Part shown: positions 46,738 to 59,384 of the stretch, piece by piece
How the letters are laid out: each line of letters opens with the position of its first letter
Position numbering within the stretch: the first letter of the stretch is position 1
Position numbers and translations under genes: made by a program
DNA from: Macrostomum hystrix
Taxonomy: Eukaryota > Platyhelminthes > Macrostomidae
DNA: 64,000 nt
Direction: 5' to 3'
Assembly: GCA_950097015.1 (NCBI GenBank)
Contig: CATNEN010000012.1
Location: 2,225,501-2,289,500 of the forward strand
Notes under the pieces: model-generated
Told to the model about the DNA's origin: nothing
What the model saw: only the letters and a program-made list of their open reading frames with translations
Database searches by the model: none

Positions 46738-48581
46738 CGACTAAAATATACTAAAATTCACGTGTTGTTTGTCCGTCTGTCTGTCTGTTGGTTATCTCCT
46801 CCTAGAATACTGACAAGTCAACTTTGAAACTTATATGGGAAAATGGGAAATTTTCCTGGTCAGGCTATAGGCTATTTTAATTCTGAAATTTCAAATTCTA
46901 AGATCCTCAAAAAAGCAGAAAAATGATTTCGTAACCTTCTCTGGACACTTTTTTCTTTTGAGCTGAGAAAACTGGAGTCGGTTAAAGTGGTTGCGCTATC
47001 ATTTCGGCCTATCTGTTTAGTGTATTTTCTCTCCAGTGGAGGGTTGGCAGTCGGTTTGAAAATGGGGCGGAGAGGTGGCCGTACGCACATTCTAACTGTC
47101 CCTGTGTATTGGCGGAGAGAGGGTGCCGCGAGTTATTTCTATTGAGGGGTCTGATTTGTTCAATATATTGTTCAATGAGCAGGGCAGAGTTGGCTGGGTT
47201 AAAATATAATTTTTTAATTTGCGGGCCTCTCAGTGTAGGCGGAGATGAATGTACTTACTAAAAAAACTGGCTGCCCTTTGCGCTAAAGGCAATGAAATTT
47301 CAACTGTGAATTGTGCTTTTGCTTTTTAACATTTGAAAAGAACTGAGTCGATTTGAGATCAGGCGATCGGAGCCGCGATGGGAGATGAGGCGATGGGAGA
47401 TTAGGCGATGGGAGATCAGGCGATGGGAGATCAGCCGATGGGAGATCAGCCGATGGGAGATGAGGCGATGGGAGATTAGGCGATGGGAGATTAGGCGATG
47501 GGAGATGAGGCGATGGGAGATGAGGCGATGGGAGATGAGGCGATTGGAGATGAGGCGATGGGAGATCAGCCGATGGGAGATCAGCCGATGGGAGATCAGC
47601 CGATGGGAGATTAGGCGATGGGAGATGAGGCGATGGGAGATCAGGCGATTGGAGATGAGGCGATGGGAGATGAGGCGATGGGAGATGAGGCGATGGGAGA
47701 TGAGGCAATGGGAGATGAGGCGATGGGAGATGAGGCGATGGGAGATGAGGCGATGGGAGATGAGGCGATGGGAGATGAGGCGATGGGAGATTAGGCGATG
47801 GGAGATTAGGCGATGGGAGATGAGGCGATGGGAGATGAGGCGATGGGAGATGAGGCGATTGGAGATGAGGCGATGGGAGATCAGCCGATGGGAGATCAGC
47901 CGATGGGAGATCAGCCGATGGGAGATTAGGCGATGGGAGATGAGGCGATGGGAGATCAGGCGATGGGAGATGAGGCGATGGGAGATGAGGCGATGGGAGA
48001 TGAGGCGATGGGAGATGAGGCGATGGGAGATGAGGCGATTGGAGATGAGGCGATGGGAGATCAGCCGATGGGAGATCAGCCGATGGGAGATCAGCCGATG
48101 GGAGATTAGGCGATGGGAGATGAGGCGATGGGAGATCAGGCGATGGGAGATGAGGCGATGGGAGATGAGGCGATGGGAGATGAGGCGATGGGAGATGAGG
48201 CAATGGGAGATGAGGCGATGGGAGATGAGGCGATGGGAGATGAGGCGATGGGAGATGAGGCGATGGGAGATGAGGCGATGGGAGATGAGGCGATGGGAGA
48301 TCATGCGATGGAAGATTAGGCAATGGGAGATGAGGCGATGGGAGATGAGGCGATGGGAGATGAGGCGATGGGAGATGAGGCGATGGGAGATGAGGCGATG
48401 GGAGATGAGGCGATGGGAGATGAGGCGATGGGAGATTAGGCGATGGGAGATCAGGCGATAGGAGATGACGCGATGGGAGATCAGGCGATGGGAGATCAGG
48501 CGATAGGAGATGACGCGATGGGAGATCAGGCGATGGGAGTTCTCTCCCCTCAACCTCCTCCGGAGGAGGAGTTTAGCTCGT
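46738..48581 (+). repeat. Unit 9 (forward)
   Basis: Array 47360-48538. Body of the sub-type with GATTTCGTAACCTTCTCTGG, shared with units 5, 10 and 12; the array start matches unit 5. Confidence 0.85.
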
Positions 48582-50317
48582 CTAAATATACTAAAATTCA
48601 CGTGTTGTTTGTCTGTCTGTCTGTCTGTCTGTTGGTTATCTCCTCCTAGAATACTGACAAGTCAACTTTGAAACTTATATGGGAAAATGGGAAATTTTCC
48701 TGGTCAGGCTATAGGCTATTTTAATTCTGAAATTTCAAATTCTAAGATCCTCAAAAAAGCAGAAAAATGATTTCGTAACCTTCTCTGGACACTTTTTTCT
48801 TTTGAGCTGAGAAAACTGGAGTCGGTAAAAGTGGTTGCGCTATCATTTCGGCCTATCTGTTTAGTGTATTTTCTCTCCAGTGGAGGGTTGGCAGTCGGTT
48901 TGAAAATGGGGCGGAGAGGTGGCCGTACGCACATTCTAACTGTCCCTGTGTATTGGCAGATAGAGGGTGCCGCGAGTTATTTCTATTGAGGGGTCTGATT
49001 TGTTCAATATTGAAGTGCCTACAATGGGCTGGGGCGGAGTTGGTGGGGTTAAAATTCTATTAATAAACTTGGCAGGCCTCTCACTGTAGGCGGAGAAGAA
49101 TGTGCTTGCTAAACTGGCTGCCCTATGCGCTAAAGGCAATGAAATTTCAACTGTGAATTGTCCTTTTGCTTTTTAACATTTGTGGATAAAATTTGTACTG
49201 CTAGAAAGAACTAAGGCGATCAGAGATCAGGGGATGGGAGATGAGGCGATGGGAGATGAGGGGATGGGAGATCAGGCGATGGGAGATGAGGCGATGGAAG
49301 ATGAGGCGATGGGAGATGAGGGGATGGAAGATGAGGCGATGGGAGATGAGGCGATGGGAGATGAGGCGATGGGAGATCAGGCGATGGGAGATCAGGCGAT
49401 GGGAGATGTGGCGATGGGAGATGAGGCGATGGGAGATGAGGCGATGGGAGATGAGGGGATGGGAGATCAGGCGATGGGAGATGAGGCGATGGAAGATGAG
49501 GCGATGGGAGATGAGGCGATGGGAGATGAGGGGATGGGAGATCAGGCGATGGGAGATGAGGCGATGGAAGATGAGGCGATGGGAGATGAGGGGATGGGAG
49601 ATGAGGGGATGGGAGATGAGGCGATGGGAGATGAGGCGATGGGAGATGAGGCAATGGGAGATGAGGCGATGGGAGATGAGGGGATGGGAGATGAGGCGAT
49701 GGGAGATGAGGCGATGGGAGATGAGGCGATGGGAGATCAGGCGATGGGAGATGTGGCGACGGGAGATGAGGCAATGGGAGATTAGGCGATGGGAGATCAG
49801 GCAATGGGAGATCTGGCGATGGGAGATCAGGCGATAGGAGATGAGGCGATGGGAGATGAGGCGATGGGAGATGAGACGGTGGGAGATCAGGCGGGGGAAG
49901 ATCAGGCGATTGGAGATCAGGCGATGGGAGATGAGGCGATGGGAGATGAGGCGATGGGAGATGAGGGGATGGGAGATCAGGCGATGGGAGATGAGGCGAT
50001 GGAAGATGAGGCGATGGGAGATGAGGGGATGGGAGATGAGGCGATGGGAGATGAGGCGATGGGAGATGAGGCGATGGGAGATCAGGCGATGGGAGATGTG
50101 GCGACGGGAGATGAGGCAATGGGAGATTAGGCGATGGGAGATCAGGCAATGGGAGATCTGGCGATGGGAGATCAGGCGATAGGAGATGAGGCGATGGGAG
50201 ATGAGGCGATGGGAGATGAGACGGTGGGAGATCAGGCGGGGGAAGATCAGGCGATTGGAGATCAGGCGATGGGAGTTCTCTCCCCTCAACCTCCTCCGGA
50301 GGAGGAGTTTAGCTCGT
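48582..50317 (+). repeat. Unit 10 (forward)
   Basis: Array 49210-50277, containing two copies of a roughly 390-bp higher-order block that ends with CAGGCGGGGGAAGATC. Confidence 0.85.
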
Positions 50318-50343
50318 CTCTAAATATACTAAAATTCACGTGT

Positions 50344-50374
<31 letters not shown>

Positions 50375-52676
50375 TGGTTATCTCCTCCTAGAATCCTGGC
50401 AAGTCAACTTTGAAACTTATATGGGAAAATGGGAAATTTTCCTGGTCAGGCTATAGGCTATTTTAATTCTGAAATTTCAAATTCTATGATCCTCAAAAAA
50501 GCAGAAAGGCTATTAAGTAGTATATAGTAGGCAAATGTCCTTCCCGCTGTGATGAAATTGGCCTCGGTTAAATGAGTTGCGTCAACATTTTGTGCCTATC
50601 TGTTCAGTGTATTTTCTCTCCAGTGGAGGGTTGGCAGTCGGTTTGAAAATGGGGCGGAGAGGAGGCCGTACGCACATTCTAACTGTCCCTGTGTATTGGC
50701 GGAGAGAGGGTGCCGTTAGTCAGTTCTATTGAGGGGTCTGATTTGTTCAATATTGAAGTGCGTACAATGGGCAGGGCAGAGTTGGCTGGGTTAAAATTCA
50801 ATTGATAAAATTTGCGGGCCTCTCAGTGTAGGCGGAGAAGAATGTGCTTACTAAACTGGCTGCCCTTTGCAGAAATTTCAACTAAGAATATTATTTTGCT
50901 TTTTTAGATTTGTGGATAAAATTTGTACTGCTAGAAACAACTTGAAGTTCTAAATCCAGAGATATAAATTTCATTGCTGAATTCCGAAAATTGGGGATGA
51001 CAAGGGCAAATAAAGTTTTTATACTTTTGCAATGCTTTCAGCTGAGTGTACAGTGTCTCGGCGAGATTGCTAAGGAGAGAGAATTCGCCACAATACAGTT
51101 TCACACATTCCTATTCTCGAAGGCGGGCTGTTGAATTTTATTTATTGAAATTCGCACCTCTGACTGAGCGGGGCCCGGAGAACTGGCTGTCGTCAATATT
51201 AATGGCTCGGACTTCACCTGTTTTAACGGGTGGGGTTTAATTTAAAGTTGATGGAGTTCGCGCGATATGATTTCTAGCCCCTCAATCTTATCCGAAAGTT
51301 GTCGTCTATTTTAATTCTGAAGATTCTGGGCATGGTAGCTAAAGAAAAATTGGTCAATTTTGAATTGTTTTCAACAGTTTAGTCGGACAAAAGGCGGTTT
51401 ACGCACATTGCTACTTTCAGACATCATTGGGTGAGGAGTTTTTGGTTAGATGAGGCGATGGGAGATGTGGCGACGGGAGATGAGGCAATGGGAGTTTAGG
51501 CGATGAGAGATGAGGCGATGGGAGATGAGGCGATGGGAGATGAGGCGATGGGAGATGAGGCGATGAAAGATGAGGCGATGGGAGATGAGGCGATGGGACA
51601 TCAGGCGATAGGAGATGAGGCGATGGGAGATGAGGCGATGGGAGATGAGGCGATGGGAGATGACGGGATGGGAGATCAGGCGATGGGAGATGAGGCGATG
51701 GGAGATCAGGCGATGGGAGATCAGGCGATGGGAGATGAGGTGATGGGTGATCAGCTGATGGAAGATGAGGCGATGGGAGATGAGGCGATGGGAGATCAGG
51801 CGATGGGAGATCAGGCGATGGGAGATGAGGCGATGGGAGATGAGGCGATGGGAGATGAGGCGATGGGAGATGAGGTGATGGGAGATCAGGAGATGGGAGA
51901 ACATGCGATGGGAGATCACGTGATGGGAGATGAGACGATGGGAGATGAGGCCATGGGAGATGAGGCGATGGGAGATCAGGCGATGGGAGATTAGGCGATG
52001 GGAGATGAGGCGATGGGAGATTAGGCGATGGGAGATGAGGCGATGGGAGATGTGGCGATGGGAGATCAGGCGATAGGAGATCAGGCGATGGGAGATGAGG
52101 CGATTTGAGATGAGACGGTGGGAGATCAGGCGGGGGAAGATCAGGCGATTGGAGTTAAGGCGATGGGAGATGAGGCGATGGGAGATGAGGCGATGGGAGA
52201 TGAGGCGATGGGAGATGAGGCGATGGGAGATGAGGCGATGGGAGATGAGGCGATGGGAGATGTGGCGATGGGAGATCAGGCGATAGGAGATCAGGCGATG
52301 GGAGATGAGGCGATTTGAGATGAGACGGTGGGAGATCAGGCGGGGGAAGATCAGGCGATTGGAGTTAAGGCGATGGGAGATGAGGCGATGGGAGATGAGG
52401 CGATGGGAGATGAGGCGATGGGAGATGAGGCGATGGGAGATGAGGCGATGGGAGATCAGGCGATGGGAGATGAGGCAATGGGAGATTAGGCGATGGGAGA
52501 TCAGGCGACGGGAGATGAGGCGATGGGAGATGAGGCGATGGGAGATGAGGCGATGGGAGATGAGGCGATGGGAGATGAGGCGATGGGAGATCAGGCGGGG
52601 GAAGATCAGGCGATTGGAGATCAGGCGATGGGAGTTCTCTCCCCTCAACCTCCTCCGGAGGAGGAGTTTAGCTCGT
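50318..52676 (+). repeat. Unit 11 (forward, long body)
   Basis: Body to about 51450 includes the segment ending GGTGAGGAGTTTTTGGTTAG, missing from short units. Array 51450-52636 with a 225-bp duplicated block near 52020-52350. Confidence 0.85.
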
Positions 52677-54892
52677 AAATATACTAAAATTCACGTGTTG
52701 TTTGTCTGTCTGTCTGTCTGTCTGTTGGTTATCTCCTCCTAGAATACTGACAAGTCAACTTTGAAACTTATATGGGAAAATGGGAAATTTTCCTGGTCAG
52801 GCTATAGGCTATTTTAATTCTGAAATTTCAAATTCTAAGATCCTCAAAAAAGCAGAAAAATGATTTCGTAACCTTCTCTGGACACTTTTTTCTTTTGAGC
52901 TGAGAAAACTGGAGTCGGTAAAAGTGGTTGCGCTATCATTTCGGCCTATCTGTTTAGTGTATTTTCTCTCCAGTGGAGGGTTGGCAGTCGGTTTGAAAAT
53001 GGGGCGGAGAGGTGGCCGTACGCACATTCTAACTGTCCCTGTGTATTGGCGGAGAGAGGGTGCCGCGAGTTATTTCTATTGAGGGGTCTGATTTGTTCAA
53101 TATTGAAGTGCGTACAATGGGCAGGGCAGAGTTGGCTGGGTTAAAATTCAATTGATAAAATTGCGGGCCTCTCAGTGTAGGCGGAGAAGAATGTGCTTAC
53201 TAAACTGGCTGCCTTTTGCAGAAATTTCAACTGAGAATTATTATTTTGCTTTTTTAAGATTTGTGGATAAAATTTGTACTGCTGGAGAGAACTTGAAGTT
53301 CTAAATCCAGAGATATAAATTTCATTGCTGAATTCCGAAAATTGGGGATACCAAGGGCAAATAAAATTTTTATACTTTTTCAATACTTTCAGCTGAGTGT
53401 ACAGTGTCTCGGCGAGATTGCTAAGGAGAGAGAATTCGCCACAATACAGTTTCACACATTCCTATTCTCGAAGGCGGGCTGTTGAATTTTATTTATTGAA
53501 ATTCGCACCTCTGACTGAGCGGGGCCCGGAGAACTGGCTGTCGTCAATATTAATGGCTCGGACTTCACCTGTTTTAACGGGTGGGGTTTAATTTAAAGTT
53601 GATGGAGTTCGCGCGATATGATTTCTAGCCCCTCAATCTTATCCGAAAGTTGTCGTCTATTTTAATTCTGAAGATTCTGGGCATGGTAGCTAAAGAAAAA
53701 TTGGTCAATTTTGAATTGTTTTCAACAGTTTAGTCGGACAAAAGGCGGTTTACGCACATTGCTACTTTCAGACATCATTGGGTGAGGAGTTTTTGGTTAG
53801 ATGAGGCGATGGGAGATGTGGCGACGGGAGATGAGGCAATGGGAGTTTAGGCGATGAGAGATGAGGCGATGGGAGATGAGGCGATGAAAGATGAGGCGAT
53901 GGGAGATAAGGCGACGGGAGATGAGGGGATGGGAGATCAGGCGATGGTAGATGAGGCGATGAAAGATGAGGCGATGGGAGATCAGGCGACGGGAGATGAG
54001 GCGATGGGAGATCAGGCGATGGGAGATCAGGCGATGGGAGATCAGGCGATGGGAGATGTGGCGACGGGAGATGAGGTGATGGGTGATCAGGTGAAGGGAG
54101 ATGAGGCGATGGGAGATTAGGCGATGGGAGATCAGGCAATGGGAGATGAGGTGATGGGTGATCAGGTGAAGGGAGATCAGGCGATAGGAGATGAGGCGAT
54201 GGGAGATGAGGTGATGGGAGATGAGGTGATGGGAGATGAGACGGTGGGAGATCAGGCGGGGGAAGATCAGGCGATGGGAGATCAGGCGATGGGAGATGAG
54301 GCGATGGGAGATGAGGCGATGGGAGATTAGGCGATGGGAGATCAGGCGATGGGAGATCAGGCGATGGGAGATGAGACGATGGGAGATGATGCGATGGGAG
54401 ATTAGGCGATGGGAGATGAGGTGATGGGTGATCAGGTGATGGGAGATGAGGCGATGGGAGATGAGGCGATGGGAGATGAAGCGATGGGAGATGAGGCGAT
54501 GGGAGATCAGGCGATGGGAGATCAGGCGATGGGAGATGAGGCTATGGGAGATCAGGCGATGGGAGATGAGGGGATGGGAGATCAGGCGACGGGAGATGAG
54601 GCGATGGGAGATGAGGCGATGGGAGATGAGGCGATGGGAGATGAGGCGATGGGAGATGAGGCGATGGGAGATGAGGCGATGGGAGATGAGGTGATGGGTG
54701 ATCAGGTGATGGGAGATGAGGCGATGGGAGATGAGGCGATGGGAGATGAAGCGATGGGAGATGAGGCGATGGGAGATCAGGCGATGGGAGATCAGGCGAT
54801 GGGAGATGAGGCGATGGGAGATCAGGCGACGGGAGATCAGGCGATGGGAGTTCTCTCCCCTCAACCTCCTCCGGAGGAGGAGTTTAGCTCGT
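52677..54892 (+). repeat. Unit 12 (forward, long body)
   Basis: Array 53800-54853 with an approximately 270-bp higher-order block repeated at about 54415 and 54685. Confidence 0.85.
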
Positions 54893-54914
54893 AAATATAC
54901 TAAAATTCACGTGT

Positions 54915-54949
<35 letters not shown>

Positions 54950-55817
54950 TGGTTATCTCCTCCTAGAATACTGGCAACTCAGCGTTGAAACTTATATGGG
55001 AAAATGGGAAATTTTCCTGGTCAGGCTATAGGCTATTTTAATTCTGAAATGTCAAATTCTATGATCCTCAAAAAAGCAGAAAGGCTATTAAGTAGTATAT
55101 AGTAGGCAAATGTCCTTCCCGCTGTGATGAAATTGGCCTCGATTAAATGAGTTGCGTCAACATTTTGTGCCTATCTGTTTAGTGTATTTTCTCTCCAGTG
55201 GAGGGTTGGCAGTCGGTTTGAAAATGGGGCGGAGAGTTGACCGTACGCACATTCTAACTGCCTCTGTGTATTGGCGGAGAGGGTGCCGCGAGTCAACTGC
55301 TATTGAGGGGTCTGATTTGTTCAATATTGAAGTGCGTTCAATGGGCAGGGCAGAGTTGGCTGGGTTAAAATTCAATTGATAAAATTTGCGGGCCTCTCAG
55401 TGTAGGCGGAGAAGAATGTGCTTACTAAACTGGCTGCCCTTTGCAGAAATTTCAACTGAGAATATTATTTTGCTTTTTTAAGATTTGTGGATAAAATTTG
55501 TACTGCTGGAGAGAACTTGAAGTTCTAAATCCAGAGATATAAATTTCATTGCTGAATTCCGAAAATTGGGGATGCCAAGGGCAAATAAAGTTTTTATACT
55601 TTTGCAATGCTTTCAGCTGAGTGTACAGTGTCTCCGCTAGATTGCTAAGGAGAGAGAATTCGCCACAATACAGTTTCACACATTCCTATTCTCGAAGGCG
55701 GGCTGTTGAATTTTATTTATTGAAATTCGCACCTCTGACTGAGCGGGGCCCGGAGAACTGGCTGTCGTCAATATTAATGGCTCGGACTTCATCTGTTTTA
55801 ACGGGTGCCTGATTTAA
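54893..55817 (+). repeat. Unit 13 (forward, truncated)
   Basis: Head and body only; broken at GTTTTAACGGGTG, where a second orientation flip occurs. Confidence 0.85.
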
Positions 55818-57146
55818 CGGGTCCCATTGCCTGATCTCCCATCGCCTCATCTCCCATCGCCTGATCTCCCATCGCCTGATCTCCCATCGCCTCATCTCCC
55901 ATCGCCGAATCTCCCATCGCCTAATCTCCCATCGCCTGATCTCCCATTGCCTGATCTCCCATCGCCTCATCTCCCATCGCCTCATCTCCCATCGCCTAAT
56001 CTCCCATCGGCTGATCTCCCATCGCCTGATCTCCCATCGCCTGATCTCCTATCGCCTGATCTCCCATCGCCTCATCTCCCATCGCCTGATCTCCAATCGC
56101 CTGATCTCCAATTGCCTGATCTCCCATCGCCTCATCTCCCATCGCCTAATCTCCCATCGCCTCATCTCCCATCGCCTAATCTCCCATCGCCTGATCTCCC
56201 ATTGCCTGATCTCCCATCGCCTCATCTCCCATCGCCTAATCTCCCATCGCCTGATCTCCCATCGCCTAATCTCCCATCGCCTAATCTCCCATCGCCTAAT
56301 CTCCCATCGCCTCATCTCCCATCGCCGAATCTCCCATCGCCTAATCTCCCATCGCCTGATCTCCCATTGCCTGATCTCCCATCGCCTCATCTCCCATCGG
56401 CTCATCTCCCGTCGCCTGATCTCCCATCGCCTCATCTCCGATCGCCTGATCTCCCATCGCCTGATCTCCCATTGCCTGATCTCCCATTGCCTGATCTCAA
56501 ATCGCCTCAGTTCTTTTCAAATGTTAAAAAGCAAAATAATAATTCACAGTTGAAATTTCATTGCCTTTAGCGCAAAGGGCAGCCAGTTTTTTAGTAAGTA
56601 CATTCTTCTCCGCCTACACTGAGAGGCCCGCTAATTTTATCAATTGAATTTTAACCCAGCCAACTCTGCCCTGCCCATTGTACGCACTTCAATATTGAAC
56701 AAATCAGACCCCTCAATAGAAATAACTCGCGGCACCCTCTCTCCGCCAATACACAGGGACAGTTAGAATGTGCGTACGGCCAACTCTCCGCCCCATTTTC
56801 AAACCGACTGCCAACCCTCCACTGGAGAGAAAATACACTAAACAGATAGGCACAAAATGTTGACGCAACTCATTTAACCGAGGCCAATTTCATCACAGCG
56901 GGAAGGACATTTGCCTACTATATACTACTTAATAGCCTTTCTGCTTTTTTGAGGATCATAGAATTTGAAATTTCAGAATTAAAATAGCCTATAGCCTTCC
57001 TCGGAAAATTTCCCATTTTCCCATATAAGTTTCAACGCTGAGTTGCCAGTATTCTAGGAGGAGATGTCGAACTGACACACACACACACAGACACACACAC
57101 ACACAGACAAACAACACGTGAAAATTAGTATATTTAGAGAGAAGAG
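55818..57146 (-). repeat. Unit 14 (inverted, tail missing)
   Basis: Array 55828-56500, nearly identical to the second half of unit 2; short body; head at 57135-57146 (CTCTTCTCTCTAAATA on the minus strand) forms the outer boundary with the gene F upstream region. Confidence 0.85.
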
Positions 57147-57430
57147 ACATGCGGCCTGTAGACTCAGCAGAGCATGCTGCTCGGTCATGTTGCTAATGGA
57201 TATTGAGCATTGAGCAATTCCTAATTTGTTTTAACCAACATGCGGCCTGTAAGCTCAGCAGGGCATACTGTCATTTCTCGGACATGTTGCTGTTGAATGT
57301 TGAGCACAACAAAAAGCTATTGAGTCAAAATTGAACCCATCATTGAGTTCCCATCATTGAGTTCCCATCATTGAGAACCCATCATTGAGTCTACCATTAA
57401 TAACTCGTTCATTTAACTTGTTTTGGTTGC
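57147..57430 (-). promoter_or_regulatory. Displaced distal upstream region of gene F
   Basis: Continues exactly where 31131 stopped: inverted 91-bp repeat units (GCCGCATGT, GTAGACTCAGCAGAGCATGC), followed by short CCCATCATTGAGTT repeats also seen inverted at 20235-20285 upstream of gene E. Confidence 0.8.
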
Positions 57431-57559
57431 AACGGAGCTCTTCAAATGAAGATATTTTCAGGCATAGTTCTATTTCTGGCATAGTTATTTATTGTGAGTT
57501 ATCACTGGTATTGATTGATTCTTCAATTTAAAAACGCAGACTCACTCACACGTTAGTGT

Positions 57560-57635
57560 GAGTCTAGTGTGTGTGTGTGTGTGTGAGTGTGAGTGTAAGT
57601 GTGAGTGTGTGTGAGAGTGTAAAGTGTGTATCACA
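57560..57635. repeat. (GT)n microsatellite
   Basis: GTGTGTGTGTGTGTGTGAGTGTGAG tract, inverted counterpart of the CA repeat at 2195-2335. Confidence 0.93.
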
Positions 57636-57689
57636 CATTGATAGCATTATGAGCAGCTACTCAATCCAGTGTAAGCAGCAGGGACAGCA

Positions 57690-58327
57690 GTTCCTGCAAA
57701 GCACCCTGCAGCTCGGTGCATGTCAGCAGCCAGCAGTTCCTGCAAAGCATCCTGCGGCTCGGTGCATGTCATCAGCTGCCAGCAGTTCCTGCAAACCATC
57801 CTGAAGCTCGGTGCATGTCAGCTGCCAGCAGTTCCTGCAAAGCATCCTGCGGCTCGGTGCATGTCAGCTGCCAGCAGTTCCTGCAAAGCATCCTGCGGCT
57901 CGGTGGATGTCAGCTGCCAGCAGTTCCTGCAAAGCATCCTGCGGCTCGGTGCATGTCAGCAGCCAGCAGTTCCTGCAAAGCATCCTGCGGCTCGGTGCAT
58001 GTCAGCTGCCAGCAGTTCCTGCAAAGCATCCTGCAGCTCGGTGCATGTCAGCAGCCAGCAGTTCCTGCAAAGCATCCTGAAGCTCGGTGCATGTCAGCTG
58101 CCAGCAGTTCCTGCAAAGCATCCTGCGGCTCGGTTCATGTCAGCAGCCAGCAGTTCCTGCAAAGCATCCTGCAGCTCGGTGCATGTCAGCAGCCAGCAGT
58201 TCCTGCAAACCATCCTGAAGCTCGGTGCATGTCAGCTGCCAGCAGTTCCTGCAAAGCATCCTGCGGCTCGGTGCATGTCAGCTGCCAGCAGTTCCTGCAA
58301 AGCATTCTCCAGCTCGGTGCATGTCAG
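57690..58327. repeat. 46-bp minisatellite (inverted copy)
   Basis: About 14 units, more diverged than at 1567-2112 (GCTGCC and GCGGCTC variants). Open plus-strand frames are due to the stop-free unit. Confidence 0.95.
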
Positions 58328-58532
58328 CGGCCAGCAGTTCGTGGTGCTCCAAATTGCAGCCCTGCTGCGGTGCCAAAGTGTGCCAATTAGACAATTTCAA
58401 CACGGCCTACGGCAGGTGCGTCAGCTGTCTGAGTTTCGCCCTGCAACTGAGTGCTGCTCAGGCCGTTGCAGTCGGGCTGGAAGGCTTGAACGTTGCTTTT
58501 GTCCATTTTTTACAGGCCTGTTCTGCGAATAA
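58328..58532 (+). pseudogene. Frameshifted copy of the type-III ICK-like exon
   Basis: The first half (through GRCVSC) matches the exon at 1581-1385. Near 58430-58450, two small deletions (about 5 and 8 bp, net 13) shift the frame; the remaining ECCSGRC part lies in another frame. The cysteine framework is therefore interrupted. The 3' flank GCGAATAATAGTTTGGC still matches copy 1. A short hydrophobic ATG-led stretch at 57446 stops after 12 codons and is not a convincing exon 1. Confidence 0.8.
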
Positions 58533-58539
58533 TAGTTTG

Positions 58540-59110
58540 GCAGTCATCATTCCAGTGTCATCATTCCCAAATCCATGCCTTTTCCAGTGTCATCATTCCC
58601 AAATCCATGCCATTTCCAATCTCAACATTCCCAAATCAATGCCTTTACCAGTGTCATCATTCCCAAATCCATGCCATTTCCAGTGTCAGCATTCCCAAAT
58701 CCATGCCATTTCCAATCTCAACATTCCCAAATCCATGCCATTTCCAATCTCAACATTCCCAAATCCATGCAATTTCCAGTGTCAGCATTCCCAAATCCAT
58801 GCCATTTCCAGTGTCAGCATTCCCAAATCCATGCCATTTCCAGTGTCAGCATTCCCAAATCCATGCCATTTCCAGTGTCATCATTCCCAAATCCATGCCA
58901 TTTCCAGTGTCAGCATTCCCAAATCCATGCCATTTCCAGTGTCAGCATTCCCAAAATCCATGCCATTTCCAGTGTCAGCATTCCCAAATCCATGCCGTTT
59001 CCAGTGTCATCATTCCCAAATCCATGCCATTTCCAGTGTCAGCATTCCCAAATCCATGCCATTTCCAGTGTCATCATTCCCAAATCCATGCCATTTCCAG
59101 TGTCATCATT
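58540..59110. repeat. 32-bp minisatellite (inverted copy)
   Basis: About 18 units with core CATTCCCAAATCCATGCCAT; open plus frames are artefacts. Copy 1 is at the left edge of the window. Confidence 0.96.
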
Positions 59111-59202
59111 GTCATGATGCTTATAGATATTTATCTTAGTATCGGGGGCCCTCGCTTTCCCGTCGACAAATTTCGCCCCTAATCCTCTCACCTCGGGCGC
59201 AG

Positions 59203-59384
59203 TCGACGCCGCCTGTGTTCAGACGTCGGCTAGCGTGCCGGAGAACACGCGTCTCAACTCGCTGGTGTCCGCCATCAGCCCGCCAGCTCAGAGCGGTTTC
59301 AGTCCCAGCATCAGCTACTCGGACTCTACAACGTCCGCACAGTTCAGCTGCTACTTTTTCGCTAATAGCACCGGGGTGTACGTG
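59203..59384 (+). CDS. Possible orphan exon 2 of a secreted protein, truncated
   Basis: After a pyrimidine-rich stretch and acceptor GGGCGCAG, a phase-1 frame stays open for about 60 codons with coding-like GC-rich composition, Ser/Thr-rich, two cysteines (ACVQTS..., ...FSCYFF). It breaks at 59384, where the 265-bp module begins. Its position after the 32-bp array mirrors the intron of the signal exon at 187-244, so it may be exon 2 of that gene type. In this copy exon 1 has been lost. No known domain recognised; it could equally be a chance open frame. Confidence 0.35.

Larger units (their letters stand above)
31132..57146. mobile_element. 26-kb nested block of Helitron/Helentron-like tandem elements
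   Basis: Fourteen full or partial copies of one composite unit, arranged mostly head to tail. Each has (i) a head beginning (CT)nAAATATACTAA then TTCACGTGTTGTTTGTCTG; (ii) a body of 0.6-1.1 kb without coding capacity; (iii) a 15-bp minisatellite of variable length; (iv) a tail CCTCCTCCGGAGGAGG (perfect 16-bp palindrome) plus 12 nt AGTTTAGCTCGT. In genes D and E the flanks ...TTAACCA and ACATGCGGCC... are contiguous, so the block is an insertion without target duplication. On the element strand it falls between two Ts, the preference of Helentrons. A hairpin near 12 nt from the end, asymmetric ends and tandem rolling-circle-like arrays also fit. No Rep/helicase gene is present, so any copies would be non-autonomous. 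Alternative: an ordinary composite satellite. Confidence 0.6.

Noticed and set aside
57446-57484. Hydrophobic ATG-led stretch as signal exon of the ICK-III copy
   Set aside because: Stops after 12 codons and has no counterpart in the inverted copy near 2250-2340.
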